The position numbers and the translations under genes are program-made. Shown here one piece after another: positions 34,841 through 42,869 of a stretch of 64,000 nucleotides of DNA. Within the stretch, counting starts at the first letter, position 1. The number at the start of each line of letters is the position of its first letter. The DNA is from Lewinellaceae bacterium (GTDB lineage: Bacteria > Bacteroidota > Bacteroidia > Chitinophagales > Saprospiraceae): contig JACJXX010000001.1 in assembly GCA_020636435.1 (NCBI GenBank), forward strand, positions 682,001 through 746,000, written 5' to 3'. Below the pieces are notes generated by a model. That model had not been told where the DNA came from. It worked only from the letters and a program-made list of their open reading frames with translations, and ran no database searches.

Positions 34841-35497
34841 TTAAACGCCCCCCTTCACCTCCAGGTTGCGCTTCATGTCCTTGTCCTCGGGCAAAGTGCG
34901 GAACACATAATCCCAGATCGGAGAAGAAACGCCGTACATGATGCTGTCATCCTTGTAGTGGTGGATGGCGTGGTTTTTCCACAGTTCCTTGAGGATGTTG
35001 TTCGGCGGCCGGAAAATGTGAACCGAGTAGTGCACCAGCAGGTAGAAGGCATAGCCCGTCATAAAGCCCGCCAGGGTAGAGAAGGAATACTTGTCCAGGA
35101 CCAGTTCGAAGATCAGCAGCAGGATGGTGCCGATCACCACGCTGAGCACCGGAGGCATGGCCAGGCGCTGCTTATCCTTCGGATAATCGTGGTGAACGCC
35201 GTGGACGTTGTAGGCAAACTTCTTGCTCGCCTCCGTCTCCAGGTCGATGTGGTATACAAAGCGGTGGAACATGTACTCGGCAAAAGTAAAAAGGAACCAG
35301 CCCGCGAAAAAGAGCCCGACGACCTGCAGGTTGGTGAGCTCAGTAGCTACTTTGGTATAGTAAATCAGGCCGGCGGCGTACAGGAAGAACATCGTTACCG
35401 GAATGGCGATGTGGGTACGCGAAAGGCGATCCAACCATTTGTTTTTGAACAACTGGGGGGAGACGTTCTCGTTTGTGACAAATTTTTTGTTCTTCAT
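34841..35497 (-). CDS. Fatty acid hydroxylase / sterol desaturase family protein
   Basis: 218 aa, four or so membrane helices. The di-iron histidine motifs are present: MFHRFVYH, VHGVHHDYP, LVHYSVH and NHAIHHYKDD. It matches the short bacterial FA_hydroxylase proteins (fatty acid 2-hydroxylase type), which hydroxylate lipid acyl chains or carotenoids. An alternative is a beta-carotene hydroxylase-like role. It is not evidently in an operon. Confidence 0.9.
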   Translation of the reverse strand: MKNKKFVTNENVSPQLFKNKWLDRLSRTHIAIPVTMFFLYAAGLIYYTKVATELTNLQVVGLFFAGWFLFTFAEYMFHRFVYHIDLETEASKKFAYNVHGVHHDYPKDKQRLAMPPVLSVVIGTILLLIFELVLDKYSFSTLAGFMTGYAFYLLVHYSVHIFRPPNNILKELWKNHAIHHYKDDSIMYGVSSPIWDYVFRTLPEDKDMKRNLEVKGGV

Positions 35498-35728
35498 CGA
35501 TGTAGATGTTTTTATTAGACGGGGTTATCCTTCCTGGGCCAAAGCGACAACCCTGTTGGAAATAATCGAATTCCAGTATGTAAAGTCAAACAGGACAATC
35601 CCGAATATAGGTTCCTGTTGCGAAGGAAAAAATACCTTCTATTCCTGATAGCGGGCCATTCCTTGCCGGCAGGTATCGCCAATGCTGGCGGCCGGCGAAA
35701 AACCCACCCGGCAATAGGAGATAATGCG

Positions 35729-36808
35729 CTAACTCAGGTTTTTGAGCGTTTGCCGCAGATAGCGTTTGTACTTCATCCGGTAGGCCCGGTAAATCTTGCG
35801 ATACCGGGCGTAGGAATCCTCCGGCATTTGTTCGCGCATAAAACCCTGCTGCTTCATCCATTCGTCGTTATAGACCTTGCCGAGGTAGCGGGTGCCGTGA
35901 TCCGGAAACAAGACGACCACCAGGTCCGTCGGTTTGAGTTCGCTCTTGATGCGGAAAACCGCCTGCATGGCCGCCCCGCTGGAGTAGCCGACCAGCAGCC
36001 CTTCCTGCCGGGCCAGTTGCCGGGTGCGGTGGGCGCTGCTGCGGTCCGTCACCTTGATGAACTCATCGATCAGGTCGAACGCCACGTTATCCGGGATGAT
36101 GGTCTTGCCCAGCCCCTCGACTTTGTAAGAATAAATCTCGCTCTTGTCGAACAGGCCGGTTTGCCAGTATTTTTTCAGGACGGAGCCGTAGGCGTCCACC
36201 CCAATGATCCGGATATCCGGGTTCTGCTCTTTGAGGTAGCGGGCCGTGCCGGACAAGGTGCCGCCCGTGCCGGCGCAACAGACATAGTGCGTGATTTTCC
36301 CTTCCGTTTGCCTCCAAATCTCCGGCCCGGTGGAATGGTAGTGAGCCATGGAGTTGTCGAGGTTGTAGTTTTGCCCCAGGTAAAATGAGTTGGGAAGGTC
36401 CCGCGCCAGCTGTTCTGCCCGGGAATAGTAGGAACGCGGGTCTTCCGGCTCGGCATCCGCCGGGCAAACGACCACGTCGGCGCCCATCGCCCGAAGCAGC
36501 GCCAGCTTCTCCTGAGAAGCCTTGCTGGAAACGGTCAGCACGCAGTGGTACCCTTTGAGGCTGCATACCATAGCCAGGCTGTAGCCCGTATTGCCGGAGG
36601 TGGCCTCGATGATGGTGTCTCCCGGTTTGATCTTTCCGTTCTTTTCCGCCTGCTCCACCATGTAGAGGGCGATCCGGTCCTTGGCCGACTGGCCCGGGTT
36701 GTAGGCTTCCACCTTTCCGTAGACCGGCGTGGGAATATCTTCACAAATTCGGCTCAGCTTAATAAGCGGCGTGTTGCCGATAGTTGCCAGAACGTTTTCA
36801 TATCGCAT
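35729..36808 (-). CDS. PLP-dependent cysteine synthase / cystathionine beta-synthase-like enzyme
   Basis: 359 aa. PLP Lys43 in NPGQSAKDR, phosphate/substrate loop TSGNTG (70-75) and GTGGTLSGTARYLK for the PLP phosphate. It is about 45 residues longer than a typical CysK: a basic Tyr/Arg-rich tail follows LFPDHGTRYLGKVYNDEWM. That end is common to the cystathionine beta-synthase-like Bacteroidota enzymes lacking CBS domains. Reaction: O-acetylserine (or serine) beta-replacement with sulfide or homocysteine. Confidence 0.88.
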   Translation of the reverse strand: MRYENVLATIGNTPLIKLSRICEDIPTPVYGKVEAYNPGQSAKDRIALYMVEQAEKNGKIKPGDTIIEATSGNTGYSLAMVCSLKGYHCVLTVSSKASQEKLALLRAMGADVVVCPADAEPEDPRSYYSRAEQLARDLPNSFYLGQNYNLDNSMAHYHSTGPEIWRQTEGKITHYVCCAGTGGTLSGTARYLKEQNPDIRIIGVDAYGSVLKKYWQTGLFDKSEIYSYKVEGLGKTIIPDNVAFDLIDEFIKVTDRSSAHRTRQLARQEGLLVGYSSGAAMQAVFRIKSELKPTDLVVVLFPDHGTRYLGKVYNDEWMKQQGFMREQMPEDSYARYRKIYRAYRMKYKRYLRQTLKNLS

Positions 36809-37211
36809 ATATCTAGCTTGTTTTGCTTACAAGTTTTCTGCCCGTACAGAACTTACCTCCTGCAATTTCAAGGCAAAATTATAAATTCACCCCGTTTTTT
36901 GATGTTAAGGAATTATGAACCCAATGTAAAGTTTTGGTAATATTGAACTTCCTCCTCCTTCGAAACCGATCTGGTAAAGTGCAGGTTTGGAGTCCGTTCT
37001 TTTGGCTATATTGGATCGGCTACAAAAAATGGTTGGTTGGGTGTCTTAAACAAATAACAAGTAATATGCAATAATAATAATGAACCGGCAAAAAAAAAAG
37101 ATTATTGGCCACAGAGAAAGGGCCGAAGGCCTCTTTTAGTTTACGAGAGTACTTTTGTGCCGCTAAAGCGGGCAAGGTAGCAGAAAACATTTATAGTAAC
37201 TTATCAAGTCT
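36809..37211. other. Divergent intergenic region without identified elements
   Basis: 403 bases between the divergent cysteine synthase-like and Nudix genes. AT-rich in part. A GC stem (GGGCCGAAGGCCTC, near 37120) is the only structure noted. No gene, and no clear TAnnTTTG promoter with good spacing. Confidence 0.45.
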
Positions 37212-37640
37212 ATGGCAAACTCAAATATATCGTTGAAGGCTCGCCTTATTCTTTACTACAAGGGGCAGATCCTTCTACTGAAACAAACGAAACCGAACGG
37301 GGGAAACTATACCCTGGTGGGCGGGAATATCGATGACCGGGAATTTGCCCGCCAGGCGCTCATCCGGGAGAGCTACGAAGAGGCGGGAATTACCCTGAAG
37401 GAAAAAGACCTGCAGCTGGTGCACGTGCTGCACAAAGTCATAGGCGACGAGCACCGCCTGGTCATGTACTTTAAAGCCTACCGGTGGGAAGGAGAACTAA
37501 AAGCCCGGGAAACCCACAAGTTCAAGGAAGCCGAATGGTTCTACCTGGATGAACTGCCGCGCAACCTCACCGAAACCGTAAGGCTGGTGCTTAAAGAATA
37601 CCGCAAGGGAAACTTCTATTCGGAATATGTGAAAAAGTAA
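37212..37640 (+). CDS. Nudix hydrolase
   Basis: 142 aa. A complete Nudix box runs from GGNIDDREFARQALIRE to SYEEAGI (Gx5Ex7REUxEExGU), with the metal-binding Glu pair intact. N-terminal strands read ARLILYYKGQILLLKQ. The substrate, a nucleoside diphosphate derivative, cannot be told. Monocistronic between divergent and convergent neighbours. Confidence 0.92.
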   Translation: MANSNISLKARLILYYKGQILLLKQTKPNGGNYTLVGGNIDDREFARQALIRESYEEAGITLKEKDLQLVHVLHKVIGDEHRLVMYFKAYRWEGELKARETHKFKEAEWFYLDELPRNLTETVRLVLKEYRKGNFYSEYVKK

Positions 37641-37658
37641 ACGAATTCGCCTGGCCCC

Positions 37659-38138
37659 CTACCGGTTCTTCACCAGCTTGGCCTCAGCCGCCGAAGCGCC
37701 GTCGCTACTGGCCTTTGCTTTACCGCAGGCCTTGGCGCAGGCCGCCTTCTGAGCAGTCGTGCAATTCACCTTTTCCATACCGGAAACGCCGGCAGATCTG
37801 GCGCCCCTGGCCGTGACATTCACCATCTTTGACTTTACGCAATGCTTTTCGCGTGGGGACACATTGACGAACCTGCCTGATTTGCTGCAGTATTCCACCG
37901 GGGTGTAGGCCACTTTCCCACTGCTGGCACACACCTCTTTACGGACATAAATAGTCTGGCCGCTGGCTTCGTCGAAACGCTGTTCAATGCTGGCGTCCTG
38001 AGCGGCAGCTGTGGCGGCGCTCATTGAATGGGGGCAGGCCGTGGCTTCCGCAGACTTGGAATAAGGGCAGCGCTGCGCCTGAACATGGACGGTAGAGAGA
38101 AGGGCAAAGAGTAAAGACAACAGGAATATTTGCTTCAT
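37659..38138 (-). CDS. Secreted cysteine-rich protein of unknown function
   Basis: 159 aa. A signal peptide (ending HVQAQ) precedes a mature chain rich in Cys, Ala, Ser and Lys. CPYSKSAEATACPHSMSA is a near repeat, and several later Cys (VCASSG, YCSKSG, HCVKSK, CTTAQKAACAKACGKA) could bind metal or form disulfides. I do not recognise a family. It is convergent with the Nudix gene. Confidence 0.72.
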   Translation of the reverse strand: MKQIFLLSLLFALLSTVHVQAQRCPYSKSAEATACPHSMSAATAAAQDASIEQRFDEASGQTIYVRKEVCASSGKVAYTPVEYCSKSGRFVNVSPREKHCVKSKMVNVTARGARSAGVSGMEKVNCTTAQKAACAKACGKAKASSDGASAAEAKLVKNR

Positions 38139-38247
38139 GATCGCTCTTTTATGTGATGGGGGGAATAGAATATTTTAACTGCGCTAAATTAGAAAAGATT
38201 GGCTAAAAAACCTGTTATCAAAAGATTAACGTTTTCTTAAAACGGCA

Positions 38248-39441
38248 TCAATACCGCAGGATCTTATAAGCCTGCGGCGCCCCTCCTCCCAATACCTGCA
38301 ATACATACATGCCCGGAGCCAGCGATGCCGTATTCAGCCGGTAGCCGGCGCGGGATTCCACCGTAAACTGTTCAAGCGCTCTTCCATCCAGGGCGGCCAG
38401 CCTTAAGCTAAGCGCGCCATCGGTTTCATTCTGTAAGGACAACTCCTCCCCGAAAGGATTGGGGAATACCGACAAGGCCACGGCCACGGCCTCCGTTTCC
38501 GTTCCGGTGGGCGGATACACCGTTTCGTATATGGCATTGAGGAGCGAGTATTCGGTGTAGGAATCCTGCCCGATTTCCCAGATCATGACGCCGCTCAGCA
38601 ATTCCAGGGCCAACCGGGTCTTTTCCTGAATGGTCGGAATGCCGTTGTAGTAGGCCTGCCCGGCCTGGTCGGTGAAAGCATTATCGGGGTTTTGGGCTAC
38701 GATGGTCCGGTAGGTAAAAGACGAGACCGGGCTGCTGGAAAAGTCCCAGCCGTAGAAAGGCAGGCCCAGGGTGAGCCGTTCCGGAGGCATCCCCTGGCTA
38801 AACCAAAGGTTGATGGCGCTGACGGCAAAAGAATAAGGAGCATGCTGGCCGGGGCTATTGGGCGCCCAGGGCCCGGTCAGGTTGTAGACCATGATGTTCA
38901 CCCAGTCGAATGCATCGAGGGCGGCATTGGAAATATCCGGGTCTCGGTTGCTGCCGGGCAGGGCAGCGGTCAGCAACTTGCCTTCTGCTGCCAGCGAATC
39001 GCGCAATTGCAGCACAAAGGGGCTGTACAGGGCATTTACATCCTGGCCCTCCAAATCCATATCCACCCCATCCAAATCGTGGGCCCGCACATAGTCCATG
39101 ATGTTGTGGATATAAGCCGTCCGGTTGCCGGGCTGCATCCAGAACTGCCAGGCCTGCCGCCATTCGGCAGTCAACCCTCCTCCCATAGAGAGGAGCACGG
39201 TTAGGCCATGGGCTCTTCCGGTAGCCACCACCGGGGTGATGTCCTGCCCGCCTACATCCAGTTGGCCATCCGCTGTGGGGTTGGCGAAGGCAATGTTGAG
39301 ATGGGTCAGTTGCTCAAAGTTGATCTGATCGCTCAGGCTAAAGCGGTAATAGGGCAAGTAGCCTACGATCCTGAATGCTTCCTGGGCGGGAAGGGCTGAA
39401 CCCAGCAGTAGCAATAGAAATAGTGGTAAAAGTTTTGCCAT
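38248..39441 (-). CDS. GH18 family secreted protein with T9SS sorting domain
   Basis: 397 aa. Signal peptide, then a GH18 barrel: VGYLPYYRF at strand 1, VLLSMGG at strand 3 and DLDGVDMDLEG, the DxxDxDxE catalytic motif with the acid Glu. YNLTGPWAP and LPFYGWDF follow. From about 315 a type A C-terminal sorting domain (LSVFPNPFGEELSL, LAPGMYVLQVLGGG, YKILRY) implies export by the T9SS. Chitinase or endo-N-acetylglucosaminidase activity is likely. It lies three bases after the amidase, so both may act on peptidoglycan or chitin. Confidence 0.9.
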   Translation of the reverse strand: MAKLLPLFLLLLLGSALPAQEAFRIVGYLPYYRFSLSDQINFEQLTHLNIAFANPTADGQLDVGGQDITPVVATGRAHGLTVLLSMGGGLTAEWRQAWQFWMQPGNRTAYIHNIMDYVRAHDLDGVDMDLEGQDVNALYSPFVLQLRDSLAAEGKLLTAALPGSNRDPDISNAALDAFDWVNIMVYNLTGPWAPNSPGQHAPYSFAVSAINLWFSQGMPPERLTLGLPFYGWDFSSSPVSSFTYRTIVAQNPDNAFTDQAGQAYYNGIPTIQEKTRLALELLSGVMIWEIGQDSYTEYSLLNAIYETVYPPTGTETEAVAVALSVFPNPFGEELSLQNETDGALSLRLAALDGRALEQFTVESRAGYRLNTASLAPGMYVLQVLGGGAPQAYKILRY

Positions 39442-39444
39442 AAG

Positions 39445-40404
39445 CTAAGCCGATTCCAGCCCGTACTTCTCGATCTCCAGGATGGCCTTCACATGAGCGT
39501 CGGCGATCTTCTGGCGCACTTCGGGTTTTATGAGTTCGGCGGCCTGCGTCTTGTTGTTGTAGAAACCGTTCTCGGTGAGGACGGACGACATTTTCGTCTT
39601 GCGCAGTACGTAGAACTGGCCATTGGGGCGCGATTTGAGGTGGCGGTTCACCCAGCCGGTCTCGTTGATCAGGTGCTTCTGGAAGATGCCGGCAATCTTC
39701 TGGCCGGTTTTGCTGCCGTGGTAGTGCCAGGTTTCAATGCCGCTGATGCTGTCCGGCGCCCAGGATTCGCTGCTGCGCGCCGGGGCGGCGTTGGAATGGA
39801 TGGAGACGAAAATCTTGGGCAGGTCCGACTTTTTGGCGTTGGCGCGGTTGACACGGCCTTCCAGAAAGTCATCTATATCTACTTCCGGCACCGTTATGAA
39901 ATACTGCACCCCTTTTTCATCCAGCTGCTTTTTGATGCGGGCCACGACATCCCGGTTGAATTCGTATTCAAACAGGCGGGTTTGGCCGTCGTCAAAGAGG
40001 GGCGACCGCTTGCCGGGCGTTTGTTTGCCGTGCCCGTTGTCGAGGCACCAGAGGAAACGGCCTTTGGATGCGGCGGGCTTGGGATCAGGTTGAGGTTGAG
40101 GTTGAGGCTGAGGTTTAGGGTCGGGTTTAGGATCGGGGGAAACCACGACGGGAGGGTCTTTTTTCTCTTCGAAGATGTCTTCGTCGAAGCCGGCGTCGAT
40201 CTCTCCGGGCAGGATGACTATTTTCTCCATTTCATCGGCGACGACGACGATGGTGTCGGGGCGGATTTCGGAGCCGTCCTGCGGCAATTCTATATCCTGC
40301 GGGGAAGAACCTTTTCCGGGCTTGGTGGGCGCCGGTTTTTGCTTTCCGCCTCCGAAGAGGCTGGAAAAAATGCTGCTGATCGCTTCAATGATTTTCTTGA
40401 ACAT
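39445..40404 (-). CDS. N-acetylmuramoyl-L-alanine amidase (Amidase_3)
   Basis: 319 aa. An N-terminal amphipathic segment (MFKKIIEAISSIFSSLF) replaces a normal signal peptide; a Pro-rich linker (PDPKPDPKPQPQPQPQ) leads to the catalytic domain at about 125. Zn ligands and the catalytic Glu are in CLDNGHG, FEYEFN, VSIHSNA and LTENGFYNN. It would cut the amide between MurNAc and L-Ala. No classical signal sequence is visible, so the export route is unclear. Confidence 0.88.
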   Translation of the reverse strand: MFKKIIEAISSIFSSLFGGGKQKPAPTKPGKGSSPQDIELPQDGSEIRPDTIVVVADEMEKIVILPGEIDAGFDEDIFEEKKDPPVVVSPDPKPDPKPQPQPQPQPDPKPAASKGRFLWCLDNGHGKQTPGKRSPLFDDGQTRLFEYEFNRDVVARIKKQLDEKGVQYFITVPEVDIDDFLEGRVNRANAKKSDLPKIFVSIHSNAAPARSSESWAPDSISGIETWHYHGSKTGQKIAGIFQKHLINETGWVNRHLKSRPNGQFYVLRKTKMSSVLTENGFYNNKTQAAELIKPEVRQKIADAHVKAILEIEKYGLESA

Positions 40405-40928
40405 ATGGGTATTCGATAGTTAATGATGTCGTGATGTCGTGAGAAGGTAGTGTGGTGAAAAGGGCAGGTTTATTATCACTTCCTCACTATATCACCCTAC
40501 CCTCTCCCTCTCCTCCCAAATATAGGCAATATTTTGAATCTCCCCTACTCCAGGTGCGATTCCTATTTGTACCCATCTAGCAGATAGCGTGGGGAAATGC
40601 CCCTAAAATTCAGGGAAACACGGTTTCACAGTCCCCTTGCTCCACTGTTATGGAGCCTACGGCCTCAACAATGGAACCGGGAAACCATGTAACAGTACTT
40701 CGAGGGAATGATTCCGGGTGTTTTCATGCCCAGAAACATAAGGGGGTCCAAACTAGTGCCTCGCGCATTAAGTAACGGGGTATAGAAAATGAGGCTATTT
40801 TGTTGCCAGACAAGGCGTGAGGAGCGAGCATAGCGGGACTATATGAGCGACGAACAACGCAGTATGGCGGCAAAAGAGTCCATTTTATATCCTGTTATTT
40901 AGTGCGCGAGGCACTAGAATCGCACCCC
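40405..40928. other. Long intergenic region with a MITE-like repeat
   Basis: 524 bases between the amidase and signal peptidase. The part to 40750 has nothing I recognise. The rest is the repeat at 40753-40917. Confidence 0.6.
40753..40917 (+). repeat. Dispersed repeat with terminal inverted arms (copy 1)
   Basis: Outer arms CTAGTGCCTCGCGCA (40753) and TGCGCGAGGCACTAG (to 40917) are inverted, continuing imperfectly for about 30 bases. The core (TTTTGTTGCCAGACAAGGC to ATGGCGGCAAAAGAG) matches 62995-63095 but the arms there are quite different. The core is itself palindromic (GTTGCC / GGCGGC). Confidence 0.85.
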
Positions 40929-42548
40929 CTACTCCAGGTTGCCCACGGGCTTAAAGATGCGCTTGAAATTGATGCGGCTGAAGATATTATTGCCTTCTTT
41001 GCTGGTAGAAAACCAGATGATCACGGGTTTGCCCACGACGTGGTCTTCCGGAACGAACCCCCAGACCCGGGAATCTTCGGAATTGTGGCGGTTGTCTCCC
41101 ATCATCCAGTAGTAGTTCATCCGGAAAGTGTACGCATCGGTTTCCTGGCCGTTGATGAATATCTTGCCGTCGCGCACCGCCACCTGGTTGCCTTCATACA
41201 CTTCGATGACGCGGCGGTAAAGCGCCAGGTTTTCGGGGCTGATCTTAACCGTCGCGCCCTTTTTTGGAATGTAGACCGGGCCGTAGTTATCGGCCGTCCA
41301 GCCGGGAAAATGCTCCGTATCGTGGGGGAAGAACTTCCCGCTGTTGCCGTCGAGCTGCCTCATGTCCACCGGAGTTACTTCAATATTGGGATCCAGGGAT
41401 TCTACCTTGGCTTTTTGCTCATCAGACAGGATGATGACATACGACAAATTGCCCTGCTGAGCGATGATATCGCCTTTGGAGATGCCCCATTCGGAAAATT
41501 TGCTGGTATTGATCGCGCCGGCCGGGAAAGTGACGATGTACATAAACTGCAGGTACTTGGGGTTCTTCGCCGGCTGCCCGTTGATGTATACCTGCCGGTC
41601 GATGACCTGCAGGCTGTCCCCCGAAATGCCGACGCAGCGCTTGATGTAGTGGTCCTTTTTATCCATGGGCCGGGTAATCAGTTTTTTCGTGCCCGCTTTG
41701 ATCTGCCGGGCCTCTTCGGGCGGCACCGCTCCCCGGCGGTAATCGTAGATGCTCCAGGTGCGGTCCGGAAACACGTAGACGCTGTCTCCTTCCGGAAAAT
41801 TGAACACCACCGGGTCATTGCGGTCGATGCTCTCCAGAGCCGGCAACCGGTAATACGGCAGGCTGGGCTCTTTCAGGTAGGATTCGGTATTCAGGATGGG
41901 AATGCGGTTGTGCAGCAGCGGCACCATAAGCACCGTTTCAGGCGTGCGTATGCCATAATGGGCCTTGCTGACAAACAGGAAGTCACCGACCAGCAGCGAG
42001 CCTTCCATGGAAGGAGTGGGGATCACATAAGCTTCGATGAGGAACATCCGGATAAAAGCGGCGGCAAAAACGGCAAAAATGATGGCCTCGGCCCATTCCC
42101 GGGTGGCCGATTTCCGGTAGGGGTTGTTGGCCTGCAGTTTCTGCAGCTTCCGGGATTGGTTGGCGGCGGCGGCGGCTTCGGCGACCTGAGCCTTGTATTC
42201 CTGTTCTTTTTCCAACGTGGGGCCGTCGTACTGCTCGTCTTTGCTGAAGGCCAGATAGAAAAAGAAAAAAGGAGCGAAAAGCACCGCCACTACACTGTGC
42301 CAAAAGTCGTATTTCCGAAAGGAACGCACCATGTCGATGGCCAGGCCGGCGTAGATGAAGATGTTCACCAAAGGGAACAGCAGCCAGGCCGCATGCCATC
42401 CTTTTCGGCCGATGAGCCGGCACCATACCACGAAGTTCAGCCCCGGCACCAGGCCCTTCCAGCCTTCCTCTCCCGCCTTGGGGAACAGAAAATACAGGCT
42501 AACGCTCAGCAGCAGGTAGGAAACGATAAGTAGGATCAGGAACCACAT
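40929..42548 (-). CDS. lepB: Signal peptidase I
   Basis: 539 aa. Several N-terminal helices and a DUF5684-like membrane part (WKGLVPGLNFVVWCRLIGRKGW) precede the S26 peptidase. The catalytic Ser is in YVIPTPSMEGSLLVGD, the Lys in DHYIKRCVGISGD; YWMMGDNRHNSEDSRVWGFVP is the conserved box E. The insert between boxes C and E is long, as in Bacteroidetes LepB. It cleaves signal peptides at the inner membrane. Confidence 0.94.
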   Translation of the reverse strand: MWFLILLIVSYLLLSVSLYFLFPKAGEEGWKGLVPGLNFVVWCRLIGRKGWHAAWLLFPLVNIFIYAGLAIDMVRSFRKYDFWHSVVAVLFAPFFFFYLAFSKDEQYDGPTLEKEQEYKAQVAEAAAAANQSRKLQKLQANNPYRKSATREWAEAIIFAVFAAAFIRMFLIEAYVIPTPSMEGSLLVGDFLFVSKAHYGIRTPETVLMVPLLHNRIPILNTESYLKEPSLPYYRLPALESIDRNDPVVFNFPEGDSVYVFPDRTWSIYDYRRGAVPPEEARQIKAGTKKLITRPMDKKDHYIKRCVGISGDSLQVIDRQVYINGQPAKNPKYLQFMYIVTFPAGAINTSKFSEWGISKGDIIAQQGNLSYVIILSDEQKAKVESLDPNIEVTPVDMRQLDGNSGKFFPHDTEHFPGWTADNYGPVYIPKKGATVKISPENLALYRRVIEVYEGNQVAVRDGKIFINGQETDAYTFRMNYYWMMGDNRHNSEDSRVWGFVPEDHVVGKPVIIWFSTSKEGNNIFSRINFKRIFKPVGNLE

Positions 42549-42737
42549 ATTTTTAGTTTAATGATCGGCCTGCAAAGATAAACGAAAATATGAGGATGGG
42601 GGTATTCTGAAATGGCTAAGATGTACCAGCAGGCCAGGATCGTTGATGAATGGGGGGTGGGGGCCGACGGGCAGGGCCGATCAGTTCTCGGAGGATGGGT
42701 CATTTGCCTGAGGCTGTGCCGCTACTATGGCATTTTT

Positions 42738-42861
42738 GGCTATCTGCCTAAGATTGGACAAAGGTTGCCGGGATGTGTACGATGTACGGGTCCAACGGCG
42801 GTCCTGGGTTGTGTAGGATGTACGAAGCCCCACTTGGCTGTCCAACGTTAGAATGGTAGCC
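42738..42861 (+). repeat. Dispersed repeat TIR family GGCTACC, copy 1
   Basis: Ends GGCTATCTGCCTAAGATTGGACA and TGTCCAACGTTAGAATGGTAGCC are inverted repeats (each shown in parts: GGCTATC...TTGGACA; TGTCCAA...GGTAGCC). Interior units GTGTACGATGTACGGGTCC recur. Other copies: 51863-51987 and 57370-57563. It lies directly after the GH16-T9SS gene 3' end, in the 321-base gap to signal peptidase. Confidence 0.85.
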
Positions 42862-42869
42862 GCATTTTT

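Noticed and set aside
40902..42533. Long open frame antisense to signal peptidase I; similar ones opposite the GH16, SusD and SusC genes
   Set aside because: They are shadows of GC-rich coding sequence; the opposite strand has clear families with catalytic motifs.
42781..42824. GATGTA motifs in the dispersed repeat as operator sites
   Set aside because: They are spaced about 36 bp, lie within a repeat unit GTGTACGATGTACG and lack the paired 11-bp layout and a promoter element.
42612..42851. 79-codon open frame on the plus strand
   Set aside because: It runs through the dispersed TIR repeat and has no features of a protein.
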